Counted from the first letter of the stretch, positions 9,579-18,417 are shown. The stretch: 64,000 bases of DNA from an uncultured Campylobacter sp. (GCF_937997405.1 NZ_CALKTL010000086.1:16766-80765), one strand, 5' to 3'. The notes: generated from the letters alone by a model not told the origin. Made by a program: numbers and translations.

Positions 9579-11092
9579 AGTCCCTAAAATGCGCTGCCTT
9601 CACGGATGCATTGATCCCCGTAGAGGTCGAGTCGACATTCGTGCGTGGGCTGCCGGGATTTAATATCGTTGGCCTTGCGGGCGCTACGATAAAAGAGAGT
9701 GAAAGCCGCGTAAAAGCGGCGCTTGTGAGCTTAAATTTTAAATTTCCCGCCTCCAAAATCATCATAAATCTCTCCCCCTCCGACACGCCCAAAAACGGCT
9801 CGCACTTCGATCTTGCGATCGCGCTTCTCATCGCGCTGCAAAAAGAGCGCATCGACGGCGATTTCTTTGTCTTCGGCGAGCTCGGTTTAGACGGCAGTTT
9901 AAAGAGCACGGCGAGCCTCTTTTCGATTCTGCTTTTTTTAAGCACGAAGGTGAAGCGCGCTAAAATTTTGGTGCCGCAAAGCATCGCTCTAAAGGCCTGC
10001 ACGATCCCAAACTACGACGTTTATGCCGTGGGTAGCCTAAGCGACGCGGTCAGATTTTTTTTAGACGAGGAGTTCGCCGCAAGCAGGCTCATGCGAGAAA
10101 CCCATCCGCTTTTTAAAAACGTCGTGGAGATTGACGGGCAAATTTACGTCCCCAACCGCGATTTTTCGCTCGATTTCAAAGACGTCAAAGGGCAAAAGCG
10201 CGCCAAACGCGCGAGCCTGATCGCCGCATGCGGCATGCACAATATCCTATTTGAGGGCAGCCCCGGCTGTGGCAAAAGTATGTGCGCCAAGCGGATAGCC
10301 AGAATTCTGCCTCCGCAGAGCCTGGGCGAAGTGCTGCTCTCGTGCGCCTACGAGTCGCTAAATAACAAAGACGTCGATTTCAGCGCGCTGCGCCCCTTCC
10401 GCTCGCCGCACCACACCAGCACGCGCAGCTCGATTTTCGGCGGCGGCAGTAGCGGCGCAAAGATCGGCGAGGTCGCGCTCGCAAACGGTGGCGAGCTGTT
10501 TTTCGACGAGCTGCCGCACTTCGGCAAGCAAATTTTAGAAAGCCTGCGCGAGCCGCTGGAGGATAATAGAATTTTGATTTCGCGCGTAAATTCCAAAGTC
10601 GAATACCAAACGAAATTTATCTTCGTCGCGGCGCAAAATCCCTGCCCGTGCGGAAATCTATTCTCCAAAAACCTCACCTGCACCTGCTCGTTAAACGATA
10701 TCAGGCGCTACAAAAACACGATCTCCGCGCCACTGCTCGATCGCATCGACATATACGTCGCGATGGACGAAACTGGCGCGGACGACAGAAGCGACGTTTG
10801 CAGCGAGGAGATGGCAGATGCGGTGCTGCGGGCGTTTCGCGCGCAAAAGGCTCGCGGACAGAGCGAGCTAAACGCAAAGCTGCGCGACGAGGATATCGAA
10901 AAATTTTGCGTCTGTGAAAGCGCTGCACGGGAGGTTTTGCAAACGGCGATCACCCGCTACGACCTTTCGCAACGCGGCGTAAATAAGACGCTAAAGCTTG
11001 CGCGCACGATCGCCGATCTAGCAGGCGCCGAGATCATCGCCAAGGCGCATATTTTGGAAGCTCTTAGCTTTCGAATAAGGAGCGAAATTTGA
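9575..11092 (+). CDS. comM: YifB/ComM-family Mg-chelatase-like AAA+ ATPase
   Basis: 505 residues with the YifB architecture: an N-terminal Lon-type fold (GLPGFNIVGLAGATIKESES), then the chelatase AAA+ core with Walker A GSPGCGKSM, Walker B GGELFFDELPHF and the family signature NPCPCGN, and a C-terminal Mg_chelatase_C helical part. In Vibrio, ComM is a hexameric helicase promoting branch migration in natural transformation; that role is inference here. Starts at an ATGA overlap with def and ends at a TTGA overlap with nnr. Confidence 0.92.
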   Translation: MKSLKCAAFTDALIPVEVESTFVRGLPGFNIVGLAGATIKESESRVKAALVSLNFKFPASKIIINLSPSDTPKNGSHFDLAIALLIALQKERIDGDFFVFGELGLDGSLKSTASLFSILLFLSTKVKRAKILVPQSIALKACTIPNYDVYAVGSLSDAVRFFLDEEFAASRLMRETHPLFKNVVEIDGQIYVPNRDFSLDFKDVKGQKRAKRASLIAACGMHNILFEGSPGCGKSMCAKRIARILPPQSLGEVLLSCAYESLNNKDVDFSALRPFRSPHHTSTRSSIFGGGSSGAKIGEVALANGGELFFDELPHFGKQILESLREPLEDNRILISRVNSKVEYQTKFIFVAAQNPCPCGNLFSKNLTCTCSLNDIRRYKNTISAPLLDRIDIYVAMDETGADDRSDVCSEEMADAVLRAFRAQKARGQSELNAKLRDEDIEKFCVCESAAREVLQTAITRYDLSQRGVNKTLKLARTIADLAGAEIIAKAHILEALSFRIRSEI

Positions 11093-12582
11093 AAAAAATT
11101 TTCTTTAGCACCGAGGAGCTCGATGCGCGAGCAAGTGCGAAATTTGGACTTGGCGAGCAAATTTTAATGGAAAACGCCGCAGGCAGGATCGAGCGCGAGA
11201 TCAGAAAGCGGCTCAAAAAGGGTTCGCACATTTTGGCGCTTTGCGGCGGCGGAAATAACGGCGCGGACGCGATGGCGGCGCTGCGAAAGCTAAGCGGCGA
11301 TTTTAGCTGCACGGCGCTTTGCGTGCTTCAAAACAGAAGCGCGGCGGGCAAGTTTCAAGCGGATGCGGCGCGGGCTGCGGGTGTTAGGCTGATCGACATC
11401 GCAAGCGCAAAAGACGATTGTGGGCACGTAGAAGGCGCATCTAGCAAGGATGCTTGCGTGCATGAAAGCGCAGGGTACGGCGGCGAATGCGGCAGGCCGA
11501 GCGTCCTGCGCGATGAGATTACAAGCGCAGACTGCATAATCGACGGGGTTTTCGGCAGCGGTTTAAACAAAGCCTTAAGCTCTGAAATTTGTGAAATTTT
11601 ATCTCTCGCAAATAGCGCAAAATCCCTAAAAATCGCAGTCGATATCCCAAGCGGCATCGATAAGAGCGGGCGCGTTTTAGGCGGTGCGTTTTGCGCGGAT
11701 TTGACGATCGCGATGGGAGCGCTCAAGCTCGCGCTGTTTTCGGACGGCGCGAAAGATTATGTAGGGCAGATCAAGGTCGCAAATCTTGGAATTTCGCGCT
11801 CAAATTTTGAAAGGGGAAGCGAATATTTTCTACTTCAAAAAAGCGATCTGAAGCTGCCGCTACGCAGGAAGCAAAACACCAACAAGGGCGACTTCGGGCA
11901 CACCTACGTCGTAAGCGGGCAGATGAGCGGAGCGGCGCAGATGGCGGCTCTGGCGGCGCACGCGATCGGCAGCGGGCTCGTTAGCGTCGTTAGCGAGGGG
12001 CCGTTAAATTTAAGCCCGATTTTGATGCAAAAAAGCTCATTCAATGCCGCGCGGGTGGTAGTCTGCGGCTGCGGCCTCGGAGAGCAAAAGATCGATCTTG
12101 CCGCGCTGCGGGACAAAAGCTGCGTCATCGACGCCGATCTGTGCTACGAGAGCGAAATTTTAAGCTTACTAAACGCCAATTCAAATTTAATCCTAACGCC
12201 CCATCCGAAGGAGTTTTGCTCGCTTTTAAAGATCGCAGGTATCGCAGATCTTAGCGTGAGCGAGCTGCAAGAGCGGCGTTTCGAGCTTGCGCGGGCGTGG
12301 AGCGAGAAATTTAGCGGTGTGCTCGTGCTAAAGGGCGCAAACACGCTCATCGCGCAAACGGGCATCATCTACGTCTGCGACAAAGGTAGCGCCGCGCTCG
12401 CAAAGGGCGGCAGCGGCGACGTGCTCGCAGGGCTCATCGGCGGGCTGCTCGCGCAAAACTACTCGCCTCTGCAAGCCTCGATCTGCGGCGTCCTAGCCCA
12501 CGCACTCGCCGCGCGAGCCTTCGCCAAAAACTCCTACGCGCTAAATCCGCTCGATCTCATCGAGGAGGTAAAATGGTTGTGA
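11089..12582 (+). CDS. nnr: Bifunctional NAD(P)H-hydrate epimerase / ADP-dependent dehydratase
   Basis: Repairs hydrated NAD(P)H. The N-terminal YjeF epimerase half shows GGGNNGADAMAALRK and ADCIIDGVFGSGLNK; the C-terminal ribokinase-like dehydratase half shows NKGDFGHTYVVSG, LTPHPKEF and ALAKGGSGDVLAGLIGG. 497 residues. The start is a TTG in a TTGA overlap with comM, with AAGGAG at the right distance. An unusual hydrophilic, Cys-containing segment (about residues 103-143) sits before the DCIIDG motif. It looks like an insertion relative to the family. Confidence 0.93.
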   Translation: MKKIFFSTEELDARASAKFGLGEQILMENAAGRIEREIRKRLKKGSHILALCGGGNNGADAMAALRKLSGDFSCTALCVLQNRSAAGKFQADAARAAGVRLIDIASAKDDCGHVEGASSKDACVHESAGYGGECGRPSVLRDEITSADCIIDGVFGSGLNKALSSEICEILSLANSAKSLKIAVDIPSGIDKSGRVLGGAFCADLTIAMGALKLALFSDGAKDYVGQIKVANLGISRSNFERGSEYFLLQKSDLKLPLRRKQNTNKGDFGHTYVVSGQMSGAAQMAALAAHAIGSGLVSVVSEGPLNLSPILMQKSSFNAARVVVCGCGLGEQKIDLAALRDKSCVIDADLCYESEILSLLNANSNLILTPHPKEFCSLLKIAGIADLSVSELQERRFELARAWSEKFSGVLVLKGANTLIAQTGIIYVCDKGSAALAKGGSGDVLAGLIGGLLAQNYSPLQASICGVLAHALAARAFAKNSYALNPLDLIEEVKWL

Positions 12583-13151
12583 AAAAGCTTGCCGTGCTTT
12601 TTAGCGGCGGTGGCTCAAATTTAGAGGCGATCTTGCAGAAGCTACACGGCAAAACTTTTGGGGGCACCAAGATCGAAGTCGTGCTAACGCTAAGCAACAA
12701 AGCTGACGCCGGCGGTATCGCAAAAGCCGCAAAATTCGGACTTAAAAGCGTGATCCTAAATCACAAAGACTTCGCTAGCCGCGAGGAATTCGACGCCGCG
12801 CTCGTACGCGAGATCGAAAAAAGCGGCGCGGAGCTTACGGTGCTTGCGGGCTTTATGCGAATTCTCACACCCGTTTTTACAAGCAGGGTTCGCGCGATAA
12901 ACTTGCACCCGTCGCTACTGCCTCTTTTTAAGGGTGCGCACGCGATAAAAGAGAGTTTCGAGAGCGATATGAAGGTGGGCGGCGTGAGCGTGCACTGGGT
13001 CAGCGAGGAGCTTGACGGCGGCGCGATCATAGCTCAGCGCGCGTTTGAAAAGAGCGCAGGAATGAGCCTTGAAGCTTACGAGACCAAAATCCACGAGATC
13101 GAACATGAGCTATTGCCGCAGGTGATCGTAGAAATTTTGTGCCGAAGCTAA
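12573..13151 (+). CDS. purN: Phosphoribosylglycinamide formyltransferase
   Basis: Third step of de novo purine synthesis: formyl transfer from 10-formyltetrahydrofolate to GAR. Motifs: VLFSGGGSNLEAIL for phosphate binding, AGFMRILTP and the catalytic run INLHPSLLPLFKGAHAI (Asn, His), and VHWVSEELDGGAII with the catalytic Asp. 192 residues. The ATG lies 10 nt inside the 3' end of nnr behind GAGG, so it is coupled to the upstream run. Last gene of the tig operon as far as I can see. Confidence 0.96.
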   Translation: MVVKKLAVLFSGGGSNLEAILQKLHGKTFGGTKIEVVLTLSNKADAGGIAKAAKFGLKSVILNHKDFASREEFDAALVREIEKSGAELTVLAGFMRILTPVFTSRVRAINLHPSLLPLFKGAHAIKESFESDMKVGGVSVHWVSEELDGGAIIAQRAFEKSAGMSLEAYETKIHEIEHELLPQVIVEILCRS

Positions 13152-13278
13152 ATTTAGCTCAGAATTTAAAGATCGAAATTCCGCGGATTTTGTAAATTTT
13201 AAATCTTAGTCCTTTGAATTTAGGGGTGAATTCGAAGCTAAGCTTTAAAATTTGCTAGCTAAATTTAGAAAGATAAAG

Positions 13279-14319
13279 ATGACCGCAAACGAACTAGAAA
13301 AACTAAGACTTAGCATCCTGGATGAGGCGGAGCAGCGCAAAGGCATGGCGTTTTCGATAATAGTACTAGCGGTGCTAGCCTCGGCGTTGTGGCTATTTTT
13401 CAATTTTAGAGATCAAAATGCAGCAGTAGGCCTCTGCTGGATCATAGTGGTATTTAGCTGCGGCAGCATCTCTTTTAGAGTAGTGAATAAAGATGCAAAT
13501 ATAGTGCGCGTATTTATCTTTTGCACCTTGCTGTGGATGCTTGCCAAAGGCGTAGAAATGTGCGAGAATGATACCTTGCGCTTCGTCATCGCACTCGTAA
13601 CCGTCTGCCTTTCTTTGTTTAATATCGCAGATGCCGCGCTGGAGCGGATCAAATATAATAGATCCAAAAAATTCGTCCGCGCCTTTAAACACCAATATAT
13701 TGCGCCCTATATTGCAAGTCTAGGTTATCGCTACGAAATTTCAGGCTCGTTTCGGCCGGCGTATCTGCGCGCTAGCGGCCTATTTGTGGACGGCATAAGC
13801 TATTTTGATTGCGAAGATAAAATTTCCGGCGTTTATGACGGAGTATTTTTCAGCTTTGCGGATGTTTGCGTGACTCATACTGACGAACGACGTAGCAGCA
13901 GGGGGATCTTTTTCTATGCAGAATTTAAAAAGCGCGTAAACTCGGTGGCTGTGATCTTGCCTTCGCTCAGCGCGAGACCAACGCTTAGCGGACTTAAGAA
14001 GATCGCGATGGACGATAGCGAGTTTAGCTCCGCATTTAGCGTGTATAGCGCCGATGCGGTGTCTGCAATGTATGCCCTCACACCCGCCTTTATGCGGCGC
14101 TTGCTTCGCTTTAGAAGCAGTGCCGGCGGACCGATCAGTTTAAGCTTTTCGGGCAGAAAAGTCTATATTTTCATCCGCACGGGATACGATAGTTTCGAGC
14201 CTAGCGTGGATCACAGCGTATTTGGCTTTGATCCTGCGGCGTCTATCAAGCACGAGCTTCTATTTTTTCTGTCCATCGTAAAAAGTCTGAAATTAAACGA
14301 AAATATCTGGCAGGATTAA
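13279..14319 (+). CDS. DUF3137 membrane protein
   Basis: 346 residues from the ATG at 13279; a TTG 27 nt upstream is in frame but lacks a better ribosome site. Two N-terminal membrane helices (IIVLAVLASALWLFF and a second near GLCWIIVVFSCGSI) precede a cytoplasmic domain with the DUF3137 pattern: YIAPYIASLGYRYE, LRASGLFVDG, CEDKISGVYDGVFFSFADV and GIFFYAEFKK. Function is unknown. These proteins are scattered in bacteria as single genes. Not obviously part of either neighbouring operon. Confidence 0.8.
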   Translation: MTANELEKLRLSILDEAEQRKGMAFSIIVLAVLASALWLFFNFRDQNAAVGLCWIIVVFSCGSISFRVVNKDANIVRVFIFCTLLWMLAKGVEMCENDTLRFVIALVTVCLSLFNIADAALERIKYNRSKKFVRAFKHQYIAPYIASLGYRYEISGSFRPAYLRASGLFVDGISYFDCEDKISGVYDGVFFSFADVCVTHTDERRSSRGIFFYAEFKKRVNSVAVILPSLSARPTLSGLKKIAMDDSEFSSAFSVYSADAVSAMYALTPAFMRRLLRFRSSAGGPISLSFSGRKVYIFIRTGYDSFEPSVDHSVFGFDPAASIKHELLFFLSIVKSLKLNENIWQD

Positions 14320-14859
14320 ATTTTAAATTTGATCTTAAATCCGTAAATACAGAGGCTTTTCGCCGCCGCGAAATTTTGAAATTTAAAAGTACTATTCCCG
14401 GCTCGGCGCCGCTATGATTTAGAATTTTCGCGACAAGGTCTTATGTGTTTCGCTGCAGGGCTTATTGCATTTGCAGCGGAGAGCAAAGTTTGAAATCTAT
14501 CACGATGAAACCCCATGCGATTTATAAATTTTTGCGGCCCGCATAGAGGAATTGAGCGAAGATGGATACTGATATGGCGATGATTGCACCGTACGCTTTC
14601 CATAATGGAGATTACCACGCTGCCTATCATCGTGCCGCAAACGCTACTTTTACCGTCGCGAACCCGCACCAAAAAAATTGAGTGCCATCGCGGCAATGAT
14701 AGAAAAGATACCTTACTCATATTTTCATGTTTATTTCGCTATCCTAACGCTTTTAAAAATCGACGATTAAAAAGCTCATACAAAAAGCCGGCTACACATT
14801 TAATCTGCCTCCAAGCATTTTTAAGCAACAATACGAAAATCAAATTTTCGGAGTCTACA
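14320..14859. other. Non-coding stretch before the lipid cluster
   Basis: 540 nt without a supported gene. A 39-codon plus-strand frame (14562-14681) and a longer minus-strand frame (14412-14720) exist, but neither has a ribosome binding site or a recognisable product. A promoter for the ynbA homologue presumably lies here; I could not place it with confidence. Confidence 0.4.
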
Positions 14860-15462
14860 ATGACGATTTACGAGTTAAAGCCCAAATTTCAAAATTTACT
14901 TCGTCCGTTAGTAAGACGTCTTTACGGCGCGGGCGTCAGCGCAAATCAAGTCACGATCGCAGCCTGCCTCATTTCCGTTCTGCTGGGCGGACTTCTGATA
15001 AAATTCGCCGAAGTTTCGACGCTATTTTTTCTGCTGCCCGCTTGGATGTTTTTGCGTATGGCGCTAAATGCCATCGACGGTATGCTAGCTCGCGAATTTA
15101 ATCAAAAAAGTCCGCTAGGAGGCTATCTAAACGAAGCTACGGACGTCATCTCGGACGCCGCGCTGTATCTGCCGTTTGCTTTTATCGCACCTTTTGGCTG
15201 GGGCGTTATCACGTTCGTTATTTTTCTATCTTTTATGAGCGAATTCTTAGGCGTGCTAGGTCAGATCCACGGACGAGGTAGACGCTACGACGGACCTATG
15301 GGTAAAAGCGACCGCGCGTTTATATTCGGGCTTATCGGTACGGTATATGCGCTATTTGGGCGACTGCCAGAGTGGTTTAGCTGGGTGCTTTACGCCACGA
15401 TATTTTTACTTGCGCTTACTTGTGTAAACCGCGTGAGGATGGGACTAAAAGGCGGGGAATAA
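14860..15462 (+). CDS. ynbA: YnbA-like CDP-alcohol phosphatidyltransferase
   Basis: Membrane enzyme that moves a phosphatidyl group from CDP-diacylglycerol to an alcohol. 200 residues from ATG 14860, preceded by GGAG, matching the length I recall for E. coli YnbA; an in-frame extension upstream lacks a ribosome site. About six membrane helices. The family motif is present in the YnbA variant: N70xxD73G..A77R78..G87xxxN91xxxD95, so the first and third canonical aspartates are Asn. From memory E. coli YnbA shares both Asn. C-terminal GPMGKSDRAFIFG also resembles YnbA. The acceptor alcohol is unknown. First gene of the lipid cluster. Confidence 0.87.
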   Translation: MTIYELKPKFQNLLRPLVRRLYGAGVSANQVTIAACLISVLLGGLLIKFAEVSTLFFLLPAWMFLRMALNAIDGMLAREFNQKSPLGGYLNEATDVISDAALYLPFAFIAPFGWGVITFVIFLSFMSEFLGVLGQIHGRGRRYDGPMGKSDRAFIFGLIGTVYALFGRLPEWFSWVLYATIFLLALTCVNRVRMGLKGGE

Positions 15463-15530
15463 GGAGCTTCGGACGAGGATAAATTTAATATCTATCTCCA
15501 AAATCGACGCAAGATAAATTCGCCTAAATT

Positions 15531-15539
15531 TGATATAAT
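15531..15539 (+). promoter_or_regulatory. Strong extended -10 promoter in the ynbA-acyltransferase gap
   Basis: TGATATAAT is a perfect extended -10 (TG, one base, TATAAT). Transcription would start near 15546, about 380 nt before the acyltransferase start, so it makes either a long leader or a small RNA. Confidence 0.55.
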
Positions 15540-15545
15540 TGCAAA

Positions 15546-15718
15546 AGTTTTAAGCTCACCTCGACGCGGGCATGCAATAGTTATAAATTTGATCTTGTTT
15601 AAATTTACGAGATTTTTTGAGGCGAGGATAAAATATCACGGCGAATTTGTCCGCTTAATTTAGACGCTTTAAAAGACGCTAGGCGCGCAAAACGCGCTCG
15701 GTTAATTTCGAGCGTTTT
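15546..15718 (+). ncRNA. Candidate small RNA or long leader
   Basis: The stretch from the strong promoter at 15531-15539 to a hairpin with a TTTT tail (arms CGCTCG 15695-15700 and CGAGCG 15709-15714) would make an RNA of about 170 nt without a protein frame. Complementary pieces CCTCG near 15560 and CGAGG near 15623 could pair. No known RNA family recognised. The rest of the 15463-15927 gap holds no supported gene; a lysine/arginine-rich frame from 15729 is probably chance. Confidence 0.3.
15695..15718 (+). terminator. Weak intrinsic terminator candidate
   Basis: Six-base stem CGCTCG/CGAGCG around an 8-nt loop, followed by TTTT; flanking AAAACG on the left can extend the stem with a bulge. 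Confidence 0.35.
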
Positions 15719-15927
15719 ATCAAAGTCGGTGAAATCAAAGGCAAGTAGCAAAAGCGGCAAATTGCAGGCGTTACTTAAAACCGTATCGGCTTTAATCGCC
15801 TCAAATTTATGTCTAAACGCTCGTTTTCGGCAAAGAGGGCGAGAAGCTTATTTGCCGCACGCAACCGTAAAATTGAGGGCGCCGCAAAAAGTGAATTTGA
15901 AAAGTAAAAGAGTAAAAAGGATACAGG

Positions 15928-16566
15928 GTGAAAGAGTTTTTAGCTGCAGTGCTTGATTTTATCCTTTGCCGTATCACGATATTTATCACGGGCGTACGGC
16001 CGCCGCAGGAGCTTTTAAATATCGGCGAGAGTACTAAAATTTACTACGCCAACCACGCTAGTCACGGCGATTTTTTGCTGATTTTCGTCTCGCTGCCATA
16101 TCGCGTGAGAAAGCGCGTGCGTCCCGTCGCGGCGGCGGAGTATTGGGAGAGCGGGCCGGTGCGCAGGTTTCTTGCTAAAAACGTGTTTAACATGGTGCTA
16201 ATAAGTCGCCGCAAAGATCCGCTGGAAGCGCTAGCGCAAATGAGAGACGCGCTGCAGACGCACTCTCTCATCATCTTTCCGGAAGGCACGCGCAAGATGG
16301 ACGACGACCTTGCGTTGCAGCCGTTTAAAAGCGGGGTGTTTCGTTTAGCGCAGGAGTGCTCCTCCGTGCCTTTGGTGCCGATTTGGATCAAAAACGCGCG
16401 CAACGTCCTGCCTAAGGGCTTTATGATACCTATCCCGCTGCTTTGCGAGCTGATAGTGGGCGAGGAGATAATCTACGGCGGCGAGGGCAAGGGAGAGTTT
16501 TTACAAAAGGCGCAAGACGCGCTGCTAGCGATAAGCGATACGCAAAATGATAGAACGAAAGCCTAG
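15928..16566 (+). CDS. Lysophospholipid (1-acyl-glycerol-3-phosphate) acyltransferase
   Basis: PlsC-type enzyme of 212 residues. Catalytic HX4D is His43-Asp48 in NHASHGD, and the acceptor-binding motif FPEGTR is at 117-122. It should esterify lysophosphatidic acid or another lysolipid to make phosphatidic acid, the substrate of the CDP-diglyceride synthase encoded 320 nt downstream. GTG start with AAGGAT upstream. A housekeeping PlsC presumably exists elsewhere, so this is likely the cluster's dedicated copy. Its end overlaps the next small frame by 20 nt. Confidence 0.88.
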   Translation: MKEFLAAVLDFILCRITIFITGVRPPQELLNIGESTKIYYANHASHGDFLLIFVSLPYRVRKRVRPVAAAEYWESGPVRRFLAKNVFNMVLISRRKDPLEALAQMRDALQTHSLIIFPEGTRKMDDDLALQPFKSGVFRLAQECSSVPLVPIWIKNARNVLPKGFMIPIPLLCELIVGEEIIYGGEGKGEFLQKAQDALLAISDTQNDRTKA

Positions 16567-16891
16567 CGAGGCGGCTTTGGCGAGAGCGGTAAATTTAAGC
16601 CCCGTAAATCCGCCACGCAAGAGATTTGCGACCGATTTTTACGGTAAATTTGACGGTGAGCCTTTTAAAACGGCGGCCAAAAACGTCAAATTTGAGCGCG
16701 AAACACAGGCTAAAACGCTCGCCACGCCGCAAGTCAAATTTGACCCAAACGCAAATTTAAACTGCGTAAAAAATTTAACCAATCAAACCGTCCGCACGGC
16801 AAACCAAACGCGCGCAAATTTTACTCGCTCGGAGCGCTCCGAAACAGACGTCAAATTTAGCTTCAAATTTAACCAAAAGGCACTAAAATGA
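16547..16891 (+). CDS. Small hypothetical low-complexity frame between acyltransferase and CDP-diglyceride synthase
   Basis: 114 codons overlapping its upstream neighbour by 20 nt and its downstream neighbour by an ATGA of 4 nt. The product is rich in Asn, Lys, Thr and Phe (VKFDPNANLN, VKNLTNQT, VKFSFKFNQ) and matches no family I know. The DNA is dominated by the AAATTT words that fill non-coding gaps and the in-frame inserts of this region. It could be a real coupled gene or repeat-derived DNA kept open by chance between two cistrons. Confidence 0.4.
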   Translation: MIERKPSEAALARAVNLSPVNPPRKRFATDFYGKFDGEPFKTAAKNVKFERETQAKTLATPQVKFDPNANLNCVKNLTNQTVRTANQTRANFTRSERSETDVKFSFKFNQKALK

Positions 16892-17817
16892 ACCCGCAAA
16901 ATCATATCTTAAATCTATTTTTAGGACTCATCGCGGTGCTAGTCGTCTCTAGCGTCGTGGCTTTTATATTAAAGGCGAAATTCGGCGCCGAAAACAAAAC
17001 CGTCTCAAATTTGACCTCGCGCATAAACGCCTGGTGGGCGATGATTTTGGTGATTTTTGCGTTTACTTATCTTGGCAAAAACGCCGTGATATTTTTGTTT
17101 TTGCTCGTATCTTTTGCCGCTTTGCGCGAGTTTTTGTCGCTCATCTACATCCGCAGAGGCGATCACATCGCGCTCGTGGTGTGCTTTTACGTGATTTTGC
17201 CCGCGCAGTATATTTTTATATATGCTGATTGGTACGCGATGGCGATGATATTTATCCCGGTTTACGGATTTTTATTTTTGCCGATTTTGGCGGCTATTTG
17301 CGGCGACGCGGCATATTTTTTAGAGCGCTCGACGAAGATCCAGTGGGCGCTGATGATCTGCGTGTTTTGTATCTCGCACATCCCGGCGCTTCTTTTGCTA
17401 GACCTTGAGAGTGGCAGCAGCATGGAGCTGATGCTGTTTTTGATCCTAGTCGTGCAATCTAGCGACGTGCTGCAGTACGTCTGGGGCAAGCTTTTCGGTA
17501 AACGCAAGATCGCTCCTAGCATCAGCCCGTCCAAAACGGTGGTCGGCTTTGTGGGAGGGGTTCTTAGCGCTAGCGCGCTGGCCGCGTGTCTGCATCATCT
17601 CACACCTTTTGGCGCGACGGGAGCGTTTTTTATCGGGCTTGCCGTTTGTATGATGGGCTTTTTAGGAGGGCTTGTTATGTCGGCGATCAAGCGCGATCTG
17701 GGCGTCAAAGACTGGGGATATATGATCAGTGGGCACGGCGGGATGCTTGACCGTATGGACTCGCTGTGCTTTGCGGCGCCGATATTTTTTCACATAGTTA
17801 GATATTTTTACGCGTGA
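16888..17817 (+). CDS. ynbB: YnbB-like phosphatidate cytidylyltransferase (CDP-diglyceride synthase)
   Basis: Makes CDP-diacylglycerol from CTP and phosphatidic acid. 309 residues with about eight membrane helices. The CDS signature is complete near the C-terminus: SAIKRDLGVKDWGYMISGHG followed by GMLDRMD, with SPSKTVVGFVGG upstream. The order acyltransferase, CDP-DAG synthase, CDP-alcohol transferase gives the activated lipid branch its own supply. The start overlaps the preceding frame by ATGA. Confidence 0.93.
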   Translation: MNPQNHILNLFLGLIAVLVVSSVVAFILKAKFGAENKTVSNLTSRINAWWAMILVIFAFTYLGKNAVIFLFLLVSFAALREFLSLIYIRRGDHIALVVCFYVILPAQYIFIYADWYAMAMIFIPVYGFLFLPILAAICGDAAYFLERSTKIQWALMICVFCISHIPALLLLDLESGSSMELMLFLILVVQSSDVLQYVWGKLFGKRKIAPSISPSKTVVGFVGGVLSASALAACLHHLTPFGATGAFFIGLAVCMMGFLGGLVMSAIKRDLGVKDWGYMISGHGGMLDRMDSLCFAAPIFFHIVRYFYA

Positions 17818-17824
17818 GGTTTTG

Positions 17825-18379
17825 ATGAAAATTTGGAGCAAAATTTTACTTTTAGCACTAACGGCAAATTTAGCCTTTGCATTTTCGGCCGGAAAGCTCG
17901 TACAAGACGCTAGAGCGCAGGTTGGGCAGACGCTATTTTATGATCCTTCGTACGAGAGGCTAGCCTATCCGATGGGCGACGTGGATATGATAAAGGGCGT
18001 TTGCACCGACGTCGTAGTTAGAGCGCTGCGCGGACAGGATATCGATCTGCAGCGGCTCATTCACGAGGATATGAGCGCAAATTTTAGCGCTTATCCAAAA
18101 AATTGGGGCGCGAAAAAGACCGACAAAAACATCGATCATCTCCGCGTGCCAAACATCGCGACCTATCTAAAACGCAAGGGTTACGATGCGAAGGGCGAGT
18201 TTAAAGCCGGCGATATCGTGACGTGGCGGCTGGATAACGGCAGGCCGCACATCGGTATAGTTTCGGATAAATTTGCCGCTAGCAAAACCCCGCTCGTGAT
18301 CCACAACATCGGGCTTGGCGCGCAGGAAGAGGACGCGCTAAATGTTTACGAGATAACGGGGCACTTTAGGATAAAATAA
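17825..18379 (+). CDS. DUF1287 (YijF-like) secreted protein
   Basis: 184 residues from ATG 17825 (a TTG just before is in frame but too close to the GAGG site). Signal peptide ends near NLAFAFSAG. The DUF1287 pattern is clear: FYDPSYERLAYPMGDV, GVCTDVVVRALRG with Cys60, GRPHIGIVSD with His142 and VIHNIG. The Cys-His pair suggests an NlpC/P60-like papain fold hydrolase or acyl-modifying enzyme of the periplasm, but no activity is established that I know of. Only 4 nt of spacing (7 nt to the chosen ATG) separate it from ynbB, and it sits inside the lipid cluster, so its substrate may be a lipid or envelope conjugate. Confidence 0.85.
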   Translation: MKIWSKILLLALTANLAFAFSAGKLVQDARAQVGQTLFYDPSYERLAYPMGDVDMIKGVCTDVVVRALRGQDIDLQRLIHEDMSANFSAYPKNWGAKKTDKNIDHLRVPNIATYLKRKGYDAKGEFKAGDIVTWRLDNGRPHIGIVSDKFAASKTPLVIHNIGLGAQEEDALNVYEITGHFRIK

Positions 18380-18417
18380 GCGCAAAAATCGATAAATTTA
18401 AGCGAGAAAGGCGAAAA

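Noticed and set aside
14562..14681. 39-codon plus-strand frame (MDTDMAMIAPYAF...)
   Set aside because: Protein-like composition but no ribosome site and no family; too short to support.
14412..14720. 102-codon minus-strand frame between DUF3137 and ynbA
   Set aside because: No start signal, odd composition, and nothing recognisable; the region is better read as non-coding.
15729..15956. 75-codon Lys/Arg-rich frame before the acyltransferase
   Set aside because: No ribosome site, no family, and it overlaps the well-supported acyltransferase start.
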